A stretch of 64,000 nt of DNA from Cephalotus follicularis. Taxonomy: Eukaryota > Streptophyta > Magnoliopsida > Oxalidales > Cephalotaceae. Positions within the stretch are counted from its first letter, which is position 1; every line of letters begins with the position of its first letter. The position numbers and the translations under genes were made by a program. The notes beneath the pieces are model-generated. The model saw only the letters and a program-made list of their open reading frames with translations. It searched no databases and was not told the DNA's origin. The stretch covers positions 581,652-645,651 of the forward strand of contig BDDD01000051.1 in NCBI GenBank assembly GCA_001972305.1, written 5' to 3'. This document shows, piece by piece, positions 9,650 through 19,763 of this stretch.

Positions 9650-9863
9650 TATTGTAAAATTAGTCAAAATTAGACAAAATTATGTATGAATTACTATTCT
9701 AACAACTATGATTATTATTCGAATAACCTCTAAACTCCTATAAATAGGAATGTATTGTTAAGAAGAAATCAAGGAATTCATAATAAGAAAATCTCTCATT
9801 CTCTCTCAATCTCTCTTTGTCGTATAATTTTCAATTATGAGTTAATCCCATAAGTTTATAACA
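9650..9863 (+). repeat. Copia 5' LTR
   Basis: Runs TATTGTAAAATTAG to TTTATAACA. The start could also be placed at 9653 (TGTAAAA); the 9650 choice matches the base directly after the GGGGGAG purine tract at the 3' LTR and gives the better TSD. Confidence 0.85.
9739..9746 (+). promoter_or_regulatory. Copia LTR TATA box
   Basis: TATAAATA in the context CTCCTATAAATAGGAATG, conserved as CCTATAAATATG in the 3' LTR. Confidence 0.6.
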
Positions 9864-9881
9864 TGTTATCAGCACGAGACT
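9864..9881 (+). other. Copia primer-binding region
   Basis: The sequence right after the LTR is TGTTATCAGCACGAGAC. It is not the common TGGTATCAGAGC copied from initiator Met tRNA, though it shares the TATCAG core. The primer tRNA is unassigned. Confidence 0.45.
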
Positions 9882-9965
9882 CTATCCAACTGAGATTTGA
9901 GGTCATTTAAATTAGTTTCTCACATATATATGTACATATATATATACAAATATATATAATAATAG

Positions 9966-10095
9966 AGATTAACGGTTCCATCGATTGGTCGGAGTACCGC
10001 CTATGTGTGGAAACGTATATTATATATATAATAAAGTTTCACGATTTCATCGTTTGTACGGAGTACGGACGGCGTATGAAAACGTATATCTCTAT
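9966..10095 (+). repeat. Imperfect ~60-bp direct repeat in copia leader
   Basis: Two units share ACG(G/A)TT(C)CATCG, CGGAGTACGG and GAAACGTATAT in the same order. No function is known. Confidence 0.55.
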
Positions 10096-10409
10096 TATTA
10101 CTTTAGCATATTACTTATATGTGTTGATCACCATATACGTGGTGTGAAACATTTTTGTGATTTACTGTTCTTGAGGTACCATTTCTCTACTGGAATTGTC
10201 CGAGACTTAGTGGGAATCTATATGTTTAATATATAACGGTATCACCTTACGATGTATAGGTGAGAACCCGTTTACAGTTTTATATATTTACATTACTTAC
10301 TTTATGATCAACTTTAATTATTACAATTATCTAATATTTGATCCATTTAATAATGTAAGTAAGGATATTATCATATATCTATATATATTTAATCTTGGAA
10401 ACGATTATC

Positions 10410-10576
10410 ATCACTTGAGGTGGTGACTCAGTGGTAGGAAGCCGCTTGTTCACACATGAGGTCCGGCGTTCGAGTCTCGGCAAACCCCGTTATGCTCAAG
10501 TGGTCTCAATGCCCTGATTAAATCGGGAGAAAGTGAGCGCGACGTATGATTGCACCAATGAGATCCCAAAAAAAAA
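10410..10576 (+). mobile_element. tRNA-derived SINE
   Basis: Contains a Pol III A box (TGGTGACTCAGTGGTAGG, 10421-10438) and B box (GGCGTTCGAGT, 10465-10475) at tRNA-like spacing. A tRNA-unrelated body of about 90 bp follows and ends in a 9-base A run (10568-10576). It sits in the copia leader between LTR and gag. I could not define a clean TSD, so the 5' end is approximate. Confidence 0.7.
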
Positions 10577-10648
10577 TTATTGCAATAAACTTTATTTATT
10601 TACTATGCTTAAATGACATTTATTTTTATCTTTTGATTCAGTATAAAA

Positions 10649-11715
10649 ATGGCAAACATTGAAAATCGGAAATTCATTGCTCTTGATATTTCTGGATAGA
10701 ATTATCTATCATGGGTATTTGATGTGAAACTGTATTTAAGTGTTAAGAAATTAAGGCAAACAATTGATGAAGATAATGCAGCATCAAATGAGGAACGCGC
10801 CACTGCGCTGATTTTCTAAGACATCATATTGATGATTGCCTGAAATATGAATATTTAACTGTTAAAAATCTACTTGAACTGTGACAAAACTTAAATGATA
10901 GGTTTGAGGACTTGAAAGCTGTTGTACTGCCAAAGGCATTGAATGATTGGTCACAACTACGATTTCAGGATTTCAAAATAGTTTCGGAATATAATTCTAC
11001 GTTGTTCAAAATTGTATCACAATTAGAGATGTGTGGTGAAGTTATCACCGAGGATATGTTACTGGAGAAAACATATCGAACATTTCATGCATCCAATGTG
11101 TTACTGCAACAATAGTATAGGTTGCACGGGTTCAAAAAATATCGTGAACTAATTGGATCTCTTCTTAATGCGGAGCAAAATAATGAATAACTCCTGCAAA
11201 ATCATGAAAATTGTCTGACTGGTTCAGCTCCTTTACCAGAGGTAAATGTAACTTCGTCCCATTTTGGAGGACAAGGAAAAGGGCGTGGATGAGGACGTGG
11301 AAGAGGATGTGGCAGTGGAAGAAATCAAAATTTCTTGGGGTCACGTAATAATAATAGCATTAAATAGCAAAATCTGTATACAAAACAACATCAAAAGTGG
11401 CGCAATCCTGGACAATCCAGTAATGATGAACAAACCCAAAATAGAAAGGGTAATTGCAACCAATGTGGTATGAAAGGTTATTGGTACAGTGCTTATCGCA
11501 TAGCGAAGTATTGGGTCGACTTATATCAAGCTTCTCTAAAAGAGAAAGACAAACGAATTGAAACAAATTTTATAGGTCAGTGTGACCCTTCTAAAACTAC
11601 ACAATCAGACTTTGTTTCAATGGGTATAACCCATTTGGACATTGCTGATTTCGTAACCGATCCAAACGAGAAAATGAATCAAGTGATTGTTGACAAAGAC
11701 TTCCATCTCGGTTGA
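10649..11715 (+). pseudogene. gag: Copia gag, degenerate
   Basis: ATG at 10649 starts MANIENRKFIALDISG, then a TAG. The frame recovers in pieces (10912-11115, 11470-11715) with gag motifs such as WSQLRFQDFK. The nucleocapsid zinc knuckle survives as CNQCGMKGYW near 11460-11500, but the expected last Cys is Tyr (SAYR), so the finger is broken. The conserved VDLYQASLKEK stretch follows. At least five disabling changes. Confidence 0.75.
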
Positions 11716-13209
11716 TGTTATATGCCATTGTTTTAATGTTTATCACTTTTGAATAAAGTGCTTATGAAGTTAAATATAACATAGTTATATTTATTAACAT
11801 GTGTGTTTTTATCTATAGATCATTATACAATGGATATTGGAGATATATACATAGCTGACAGTGCAACAACACACACAATACTCCAAAGTGACAAATATTT
11901 TTCATATTTGACAATAGCAAAGGCTAATGTCGGAACAATTTCTGGTACATCAGACCTAATTGAAAGTTCTAGGATTGCCAGATTTGTGTTATCAAATGGA
12001 ACATAAATGCGCATCACAGATGCTTTATATTCGACAAAGTCTAGAAAAAACTTGCTTAGTTACAAAGATATTCGCCGTAATGATTATCATATTGAAACCA
12101 CAAATGAAAATGGCAACGAATATCTTTATATCATTAGTAATGCTTCCGGTCGAAAGCAAATATTGGAGAAACTCCCCGGGCTTTCTTCTGGGCTATGCAT
12201 TATGAAAATTAGAACAATTTAATCTCATAATGTTGTGGATTCAAAAGTCATAGACTTAAAAGGGTTCATGATTTGGCATGAACGGCTAGGCCACCCAGGT
12301 GTGACAATGATGCGTCGAATCATTGAAAGTTCGCATGGCCATCCACTTACAAAGAAGAAAATACTATTGAATAACGAGAACCATTGCGTTGCTTGTTCGC
12401 AAGGAAAACTCATTATAAGACCATCTACAGCAAAAGTGGTTGTAGAATCTCTAAAATTCTTAGAGAGAATTCAAGGAGATATTTGTAGACCGATTAATCC
12501 ACCGTCTGGACCATTTTGGTATTTCATGGTCTTAATAGATGCATCGACAAGATGGTCGCATGTATGCTTATTTTCAACTCGCAATGTTGCATTTGCGAGA
12601 CTATTAGCTCAAATAAATAAATTATGAGCACAATTTCCAGATCATCCTATAAAGTCTATTAGGCTAGATAATGCTGCTGAATTTTGTTCTAAAGCATTTG
12701 ATGAATATTGTATGACAATAGGAATTGCCATTGAACATCCTGTTCCTCACGTACACACCCAAAATGGGTTAGCCGAATATCTTATAAACCCTAAACCCAT
12801 TTCAGCTTGGGGACATGCGATATTCCATGTTGCGGCTCTTATATGTATAAGACCGACTGCATATCATAAATATTCTCCATTGCAACTTGTTCTTGGTCAA
12901 GAACCAAACATATCCCACTTAAGAGTGTTTGGATGTGCAGTATATGTCCCTATTTCACCTACTCAACCGAGTAAGATGGGACCACAACGCAGACTTGGCG
13001 TTTATGTAGGATTTGATTCTCCATCAATTATAAGGTATCTTGAACCATTAACAGGTGACATGTTTACTGCACGTTATACAAACTGTCACTTTGATGAATT
13101 AGTTTTCCCAGTGTTAGGGGAAGACAAGATTTTATTGAAAAATGAAAATGAAAATTCATGGAAAGCATCAAGAGTACATAATTTTGATCTACGTACAAAT
13201 GAATGTGGA

Positions 13210-13695
13210 CTACAAGTTCAAAAGATCATTAATTTGTAAAATATTGCTAATCAAATGCCAGATGCATTTAATGATACTCAAAAAGTGGTAAGATCTTATA
13301 TACCAGCTGTGAATGCTCCAGGAAGAATTGATATATCTAAATCTAGTTAAAACTCAATCGATATATTAAAGTCTAAACCAGAGTTGAAACGTGATAGACC
13401 AATTGGTGCTAAAGATATTGTACCACAAAAATGAAAGGCAAATAAGGGTGAACTACAAGTTCAAAGGATCATTAATTTGTAAAATATTGCTAATCAAATG
13501 CCAGACGCATTTAATGATGCTCAAAAAGTGGTAAAATCTTATACACCAGCTGCGAATGCTCCAACAAGAATTGATATATCTAAAGCTAGTTAAAGCTCAA
13601 TCGATATATTAAAGTCTAAACCACAGTTGAAACGTGGTAGACCAATTGGTGCTAAAGATATTGTACCATGAAAACGAAAGGCAAATAAGAGTGGT
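13210..13695 (+). repeat. 243-bp in-frame tandem duplication in copia pol linker
   Basis: The unit starting CTACAAGTTCAAA at 13210 is repeated from 13453 with about 95% identity by eye. It covers the non-conserved linker between integrase and reverse transcriptase; 243 is a multiple of three. Both copies carry the same TAA and TAG stops, so duplication followed or accompanied inactivation. Confidence 0.85.
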
Positions 13696-14996
13696 GTACA
13701 AAACCCTGAAATAGCATTAACACAAGATAATGTGTTATTTCTAGAATCCACATTGACTCCAGAGAGAGTACAAAGCCCTGAAGAGGCTGTGGGATTGCAA
13801 AATCAAGAAGTCTCGATTAATTATGCACATAATGAACAAATATGGAATCGAGATGTGATTATAATTAATGACAAGTTTGCCTATATCGTTGCATTGGATA
13901 TTGTAAATCCTGTTACGGATCTTGACCCACAAAGTGTTGAACAATATTAACGAAGAAATGATTGGCCAAAATGGAAAGATGCAATACAAGCAGAGTTGCA
14001 ATCTTTGTCCAAACGAGAAGTATTTGGACCAATAATTCAAACACCAAATGGTGTAACCCCTGTTGGATTCAGATGGATATTTGTTTGAAAACGAAATGAG
14101 AAAAATGAAATTGTGAGATACAAAGCAAGACTTGTATCGCAAGGGTTCTCACAGAGACCATGTATTGATTACCAAGAAACATATTCTCCAGTTATTGATG
14201 GAATCACTTTTCGATTCCTAATTAGTATGGCTGCTTCAAACGGACTTGAAAATCGTCTTATGGACGTAGTAACAACATGTTTATATGGGTCACTTGATAG
14301 TGACATATCTATGAGAATTCCTGATGGATTTAAAGTTCCCGAATCGAACAAATCTCGCCACATGTATTCAATCAAGCTACAACGTTCGTTGTATGGATTG
14401 AAACAATCTGGTCGAATGTGGTACAATCGACTAAGTGTGTCACGCCCCGAACCGTGGGATGGGCCCCACGACTCGACACGTGGCAATCCGTACAATCATC
14501 ATCATCATCATAATTAAGCATAAAAAATTAAAACTTAAAATAAATCATAACCATAATCCTTAATTTTATATGTGGATATACAGACCCGGTTTGAACCATA
14601 AAAATTACATTGCTATAAACCAAAATATAATAAATACATAATTTATTTCCTGCAACTTTGTCCATAAATGGGTACTGTCGAGGAGGAGGAACTTACTGTC
14701 CTCTTTATCCTTGTCGCTGCTGTGATGTACCGCCACTACCTGTTCCTGTACCTGGCCCATTCAAAGGAATGGGTCAGCAACCCTGATAGTTGTGTAGGTT
14801 ACCACATATATGGGCACATACCAGAGGAACAAACAATACAAGCAGAGGAGAAATAAATATAATAAAATATAATGCATGAGTCTAACATCCATAACCTTTA
14901 TAATCTTTTGTCCTTGGACTACTCTACTCAAGCCATACATAACAATCATATCACAAAAGAGTCTAGTCCGGTCATCCTATGGTCTGGTCAGTGTAC

Positions 14997-15232
14997 AAGG
15001 TTCACCTTTAGGCTCACCAGCCCACGGAATTCTCCTCCAGGTTCACCTGTTGAGCGGAATTCGCCCTTTGCTCACATGCTTTGCGGTTCACCCCTTGGAT
15101 CACCAGCTTGGCAGAATTCACCCTTAGGTTCACCACTAGCGGATTCGCCCGAGGATCACCTGCCTCGCGGTATTCACCCCTTGGGTTCACCTGCTCGGCG
15201 GAATTCTCCCCAGTTGGGCTCACCTGCCTGGG
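14997..15232. repeat. Degenerate ~30-36 bp minisatellite in the solo LTR
   Basis: About seven units built on GGTTCACC(T)...GGCGGAATTC(T/A)CCC. Part of the LTR U3-like region. Confidence 0.65.
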
Positions 15233-15679
15233 ATCATATATATATATATATAATTCCTTTCCTATCTTCATTTCATTAATAATACTTATTTTCATTTCAT
15301 TCCTTTACTATTATCATTTGCTTTTTCTTTTTAACATGTCCTGGGTGCATAAGCTTGCATGGTTCCCTCCCATGCATTTTGTGCTTACACAGCACACACA
15401 AGCACTGGTTGGCGCTCAGCACGTAAGAGGAGCCCGCATGGCGCATGCAAAGAAGAAATTTACCATTTAAACACATGCCAGGGACGCATAATACACACAT
15501 TCTATTTCCTTTCCTCATGGTTACATACAGGGGCGACGCCAGCGTGTTCTAGTGTATGGCATGCTCAGAGGAGGAAAGTGCTCAGGTCGCTGCATGACAT
15601 GGCCGGGAAGAATGGACTTCCGGCGCATGGCTCCCCTGGCATGAGTACCCCGACATTAACTCCTCTGGTGTTTAACCGT

Positions 15680-16160
15680 GTCATCCCTGCACCTCAGCCC
15701 AGCAGCTCGGGCGTTCTTCCCTGGCAGCTTGTGTGCTCATCCCTAGCAGCCCGTGCGTTCACCCTGGCAGCCCATGCACTCACCCTGGCAGCCCGGCCTG
15801 AACAGTGGAGCTCCGCCATGGCAGCTCGGGCATCACCATGGCAGCTCAGCCATGGAAGCTCACTTCCACAGTACCTCTCCCCGGCTCCCCCGGAACTTCT
15901 CCCCAGCACCTCTAGCAATTGCCAGGGGAGAGGGACGCATGCGTTATTGAGCCAGGCGTTTCAGTCCTGGGTATCTTTGCACCCCTGCCATGGTTGCTCA
16001 ATACTTTACCATCCCTGGCACCATGGCAGGGAAGAGGAGCTCAGCGTCATGCATAGCAGGTCGTGGACGCATGCCTGGAGAGCATGGACAGTGAAGCTCG
16101 GTCTAGCTGCTCGGCGTGGCAGCATCTCTGGCATGGTGGAGCTCGGGCATGGTGGTTCAG
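15680..16160. repeat. CATGGCAGCTCGGGC-type degenerate repeats in the solo LTR
   Basis: GCAGC(C/T)CG(T/G)GC, CATGGCAGCTC and GGAGCTCGG recur at short irregular intervals. They explain the long spurious open frames on both strands. Confidence 0.6.
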
Positions 16161-18257
16161 CTCCGCCACTGCATCTCTACACCATCCTTGTATGAAACGC
16201 ACTGATTGTGCACATGGAATGGGAGAAAGGGGGCGACCACGTGCATTACATGGCTAATGCTTGACAAATGACGCATATGTATATTTATATATATACTCTA
16301 ATTAGCATATTTAATATATACATACATGCAACCAATAAAATATCTCACACAAGCAGCAACTAGAGAGCGCACACAGCAATTCACACGCAAACATGCTGGT
16401 AGGCACTCGTATATGGAGCAACCTACCTGGGGGTAAGGTCTAAAACGGAGACGCTTCCTCTCCTCGCAATACTGACTTTCTTCTTGATAGAGGTCTGCTA
16501 CACACTTTGGCTTTGCCAATTCTCCTTCCTTGCGCATCCTTGCTCCCAGAGAATGGGTATTTATACTATTAGAGTGCAGGGGACAAGGGGCTTCATGGAC
16601 AGCACCCACTTTGTCCAGATCTCCTACTCTCTCTTTCTCTCCCGAATTTTCTAGAGAAATTGTGCAAGAAATAGTCAAAAAGTGTATCTGAAGGGTCCTT
16701 TCCTTTTTATATAAGCCATTGGAAGAGTCTAGAACTCTTGAGAGGATTCTCAACGGTTGCAGGCCTTTACTGGGCTTGGGCCAGCCTCCTCCACTTGAGC
16801 CAAATTACACTTTCCACAATAAAGCCCAAAAATCTAATTATACCAATAAATACAGCCCAATGAGAAAAACATATTCTCTTTAGCCCAAGTTCATAAATTA
16901 TGCTCCAGTAAGTCCCAAATAAATACATCATAAAATTCTGCCCCAGTCCAAAAGGCGGGAAAATAATTACAAATCCCAATAATAATATTTTATAATATTT
17001 GGGGCTCTTACAAAGTGAATATTTAACCAAAGAAGGGTATACAGATGATCAAATATGTCCATGTATTTTTATCAAAAAAATCTAACAATTGATTTGCTAT
17101 TATTGCAATATATGTAGATGACTTAAATCTTGTAAGTACTTCTGAAGAATTTACAAAGACTGCGACCTATTTAAAGGGTGAGTTTGAAATGAAAGATCTT
17201 GGAAAAACAAAATTTTGTCTTGGTATACAGGTGGAGCACATATCATCTGGGATCTTCATCCATCAATCCACATACACTGAAAAGATTCTTAGTCGATTCA
17301 ACATGGACAAAGCTTATCCTCTAAGCACTCCAATGGTCGTCCGATCTCTTGATGTCAAGAAGGATCCATTTTGTCCTCAAGAAGAAGGAGAAGAAATCCT
17401 TGGACCTGAAGTCCCTTATCTTAGCGCAATTAGAGCACTATTGTATCTTGAAAATTGTACAAGACCTGATATTGCATTTTTCGTTAATTTACTAGCAAGA
17501 TATAGCTCTACACCAACAAGAAGGCACGGTAATGGGATTAAGCACATAATGCGCTATCTGCGTAGAAGCACTGATATGAGTTTATTTTATCCAAGGGGAA
17601 CAAAATCAACATTGATTGGATATGCTGATGCGGCATACTTGTCTGATCCACATAAAGCAAGATCACAAACCGGTTATGTCTTTAGCTTTTGTGACACTGC
17701 TATATCATGGCGATCAACAAAACAGACAATGACATCAACTTCTTCAAATCATTCAGAGATCCTTGCAATTCATGAAGTAAGCCGAGAATGTATATGGTTG
17801 AGATCAATGATTCAACATATACAAGAATCATGTGGACTATCCTCAATTAGAAATAATCCCACAGTAATATATGAAGATAATGCTGCTTGTATCATACAAC
17901 TTAGAGGATGATATATAAAGGGTGATCGAACGAAACATATTTCACCAAAATTCTTCTACACCCATGAGCTTCAGAAAAATGGTGATATTGATGTACAACA
18001 AATCCGATCAAGTGACAATTTAGCGGATTTATTTACGAAGGCATTACCAGGTACTACATTCAAGAAGCTCAGACATGATATTGGGATGTGTCAGATTAAA
18101 GATCTTCACTAATACAGTACAAGAACTCGTGAAGTTTTGTTTCAGGGGGGAGGGTATACTCTTTTTCCTTCGCAAAGGTTTTTATCCCAATGGGTTTTTT
18201 CTAGCAAGGTTTTAACGAGACAGTCACAGTAATGTGGAATAGAAAATTAAGGGGGAG

Positions 18258-18473
18258 TATTGCAAAATTAGTCAAAATTAGTCAAAATTAGGGATGAATT
18301 ACTATTCCAACAACCATGATTACTATTCCAACAACCCCCATAAACTCCTATAAATATGAATGTATTGTTAAGAAGAAATCAAAGAATTTATAATAAGAAA
18401 ATCTCTTATTCTCTCTCAATCTCTCTTTGTAGTATAATTTTCAATTGTGAGTTAATCCCACAAGTTTATAACA
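18258..18473 (+). repeat. Copia 3' LTR
   Basis: Runs TATTGCAAAATTAG to TTTATAACA and aligns end to end with 9650-9863. The purine tract AAGGGGGAG (about 18249-18257) directly precedes it. Confidence 0.85.
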
Positions 18474-18478
18474 ATCTC

Positions 18479-19217
18479 ATTGTTTTAATTATTATTTTGT
18501 ATTTTTATGTTGTCTTTATCTCTAAATTATCTCATGCAAAAGTTTTCCTAACTATAGTTTTATGGAGGAGAACTTTGACTCAAGCAGAGTGGCGATTAAT
18601 TGGAAGTGTGCCTCCGATTTTTTGGTTATTACTACGGTGGCTCTTTCACAGAGAGGCATCCCGACTAAAGTGGTGACAGTCTTTAGTTCTTTGATTATAT
18701 CACCCGATGTGGTAATTTCCAATTACTTAAATATAGCACACAATGAGATTATAAGATTTCCCAATTTTTATAATTTTCATGTTATAGAATGATATAATAT
18801 TTTCAATGCACCGTTTCATCTTCAATAATGATTTAGATTTATATCTATATATATTATCATTATTCATCAAACAATAATACATTATTTAAAGAAAAAAAAG
18901 TTGAAAAAAATAAAGACATTCGGCATTATTCTACCACAATTGAGCACAAAACTAAATGGTATTATGTTTCTTTTTTGTTATGAAATTCGTCTTAAAACTC
19001 TTCTCAGCAGTGCATCTATCCATGTGTTACCCACTAGTTATTTATTAGGTTCCAAATATCAGTAGTTTTTTTTTCACTGTGTTAGGTTATGACATTGATA
19101 AACTTAACTTATCAACTATCGAATGTTCCCTCTTATAAGACACGGACTCCAAGAACTTATGCAACTGTTAACATTGTTTTTGTGATTCAACACGGTTATG
19201 TGGATGATTGAGCTTTG
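18479..19217. other. No gene: AT-rich sequence between copia and Gypsy-1
   Basis: No coding frame or repeat boundary recognised. Confidence 0.5.
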
Positions 19218-19255
19218 GACAATGATATGGGTAAAATTTAACCCATAAACTTTGC

Positions 19256-19307
19256 CACGTGTCCTCAGGCGATTGAGACAGATGTCCTCCAGAGACCAAG
19301 ACACGTG
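19256..19307 (+). promoter_or_regulatory. Paired G-boxes (CACGTG) in Gypsy-1 U3
   Basis: CACGTG at 19256-19261 and 19302-19307, 46 bp apart, about 150-200 bp upstream of the TATA box. Both are kept in the Gypsy-1 3' LTR, the Gypsy-2 3' LTR and the Gypsy-4 LTR. G-boxes bind bZIP and bHLH factors; use here is inferred. Confidence 0.5.
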
Positions 19308-19457
19308 GTCAGGCATTACCAAATTCAAAGCATAACGAATAAAGGCATATTGACGCCATATCCGGTGGAGATCAGGGAAATGCCCAAAATCCTCGGCATT
19401 TCCTTATGGGATTCATATCAGCTCCGATTTTCATGCTTAACAGTTACATTCCAGTGC

Positions 19458-19465
19458 TATAAATA
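19458..19465 (+). promoter_or_regulatory. Gypsy-1 5' LTR TATA box
   Basis: TATAAATA in GTGCTATAAATACAAG, the same position in every LTR of this family. Confidence 0.65.
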
Positions 19466-19719
19466 CAAGAATCAACGAGTTTACACAGGTCAGCCATTTT
19501 TACATACCAAAGAACCTTAAATTCTCTGTGCACTGTCTAACTTAAGCATCGGAGTGTCCCCGAGAGTTCAACCTCCTGGACCTACGATTTGTTTGCTACC
19601 TCGTGCAAGGAATACAATCACGTCAACAAATTATCTTCTCGGATCAATTAAGCATTTCTCTAAACAAATCAAAGTCTTCCACATAGGATACTGTTGAGTA
19701 GAGCTTTTTTGCATCAACA

Positions 19720-19737
19720 GTTGGCGCCGTCTGTAAA
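19720..19737 (+). other. Gypsy-1 primer-binding site
   Basis: GTTGGCGCCGTCTGT follows the LTR directly. TGGCGCCGT-type sites are common in plant Tat/Athila-type gypsy elements. The other copies read on with GGGAAAC, where this one has AAAAAC. Confidence 0.7.
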
Positions 19738-19763
19738 AACGCAATGAAAAGCTATCAAGAATC

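Larger units (their letters stand above)
14438..17012 (-). mobile_element. Solo LTR, 2,575 bp, Ty3/gypsy-type, inside copia RT
   Basis: Flanked by an exact 5-bp TSD, aagtg (14433-14437 and 17013-17017). On the minus strand it starts TGTAAGAGCCCC and ends GGTTCGGGGCGTGACA. That end matches the GGGTTCGGGGTGTCACA end of the solo LTR at 31169-33872 and fixes the orientation. A minus-strand TATATAA lies near 16710. Length and termini suit the large LTRs of Del/Tekay-type chromoviruses; that assignment is inferred. Removing it with one TSD copy restores the copia RT frame across the site. Open frames inside derive from GC-rich tandem motifs, not genes. Confidence 0.85.
11803..18112 (+). pseudogene. 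pol: Copia pol (protease-integrase-RT-RNase H), interrupted
   Basis: Protease active site ADSATTHT with its Asp at 11857. Integrase HHCC zinc site HERLGHPG...CVACSQGK at about 12279-12405, then the DDE core with Asp in QGDIC, Asp in RLDNAAEF (about 12660) and Glu in QNGLAEY. RT begins near 13960 with VRYKARLVSQGF at 14115 and LYGLKQSGRMWYNRLS, where the 2,575-bp solo LTR interrupts. It resumes at 17018 with the catalytic YVDD at 17111-17122. RNase H ends with YEDNAACI, HISPKFF and DLFTKALP; the stop is at 18110-18112. The last ~900 bp are nearly open. Stops occur at about 12006, 12222, 12627, 13239 and 17911 among others. Confidence 0.85.
9650..18473 (+). mobile_element. Ty1/copia LTR retrotransposon, degenerate, with nested insertions
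   Basis: Two ~215-bp LTRs (9650-9863 and 18258-18473), about 90% identical by eye, enclose gag, protease, integrase, reverse transcriptase and RNase H in that order, which is the copia order. Flanking 5-mers atctt (9645-9649) and atctc (18474-18478) match 4 of 5. The 3' untranslated part (about 18155-18225) has the characteristic copia block with TTTTTATCCCAATGGGTTTT, and a purine tract precedes the 3' LTR. A SINE (about 10410-10576) and a solo LTR (14438-17012) interrupt it. Many stops and frameshifts make it inactive. Confidence 0.9.
19223..19719 (+). repeat. Gypsy-1 5' LTR
   Basis: 497 bp, TGATATGG...GCATCAACA. It contains two CACGTG G-boxes and a TATAAATA box. Confidence 0.92.

Noticed and set aside
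10421..10480. Candidate tRNA gene
   Set aside because: A and B boxes are present, but no acceptor stem or full cloverleaf could be seen and an unrelated body with an A tail follows; a SINE fits better.
15359..16195. 278-codon open frame on + within the solo LTR
   Set aside because: It is made of Ala/Ser/His-rich translations of CATGGCAGCTCGG-type repeats, is overlapped by frames on both strands, and has no recognisable domain.
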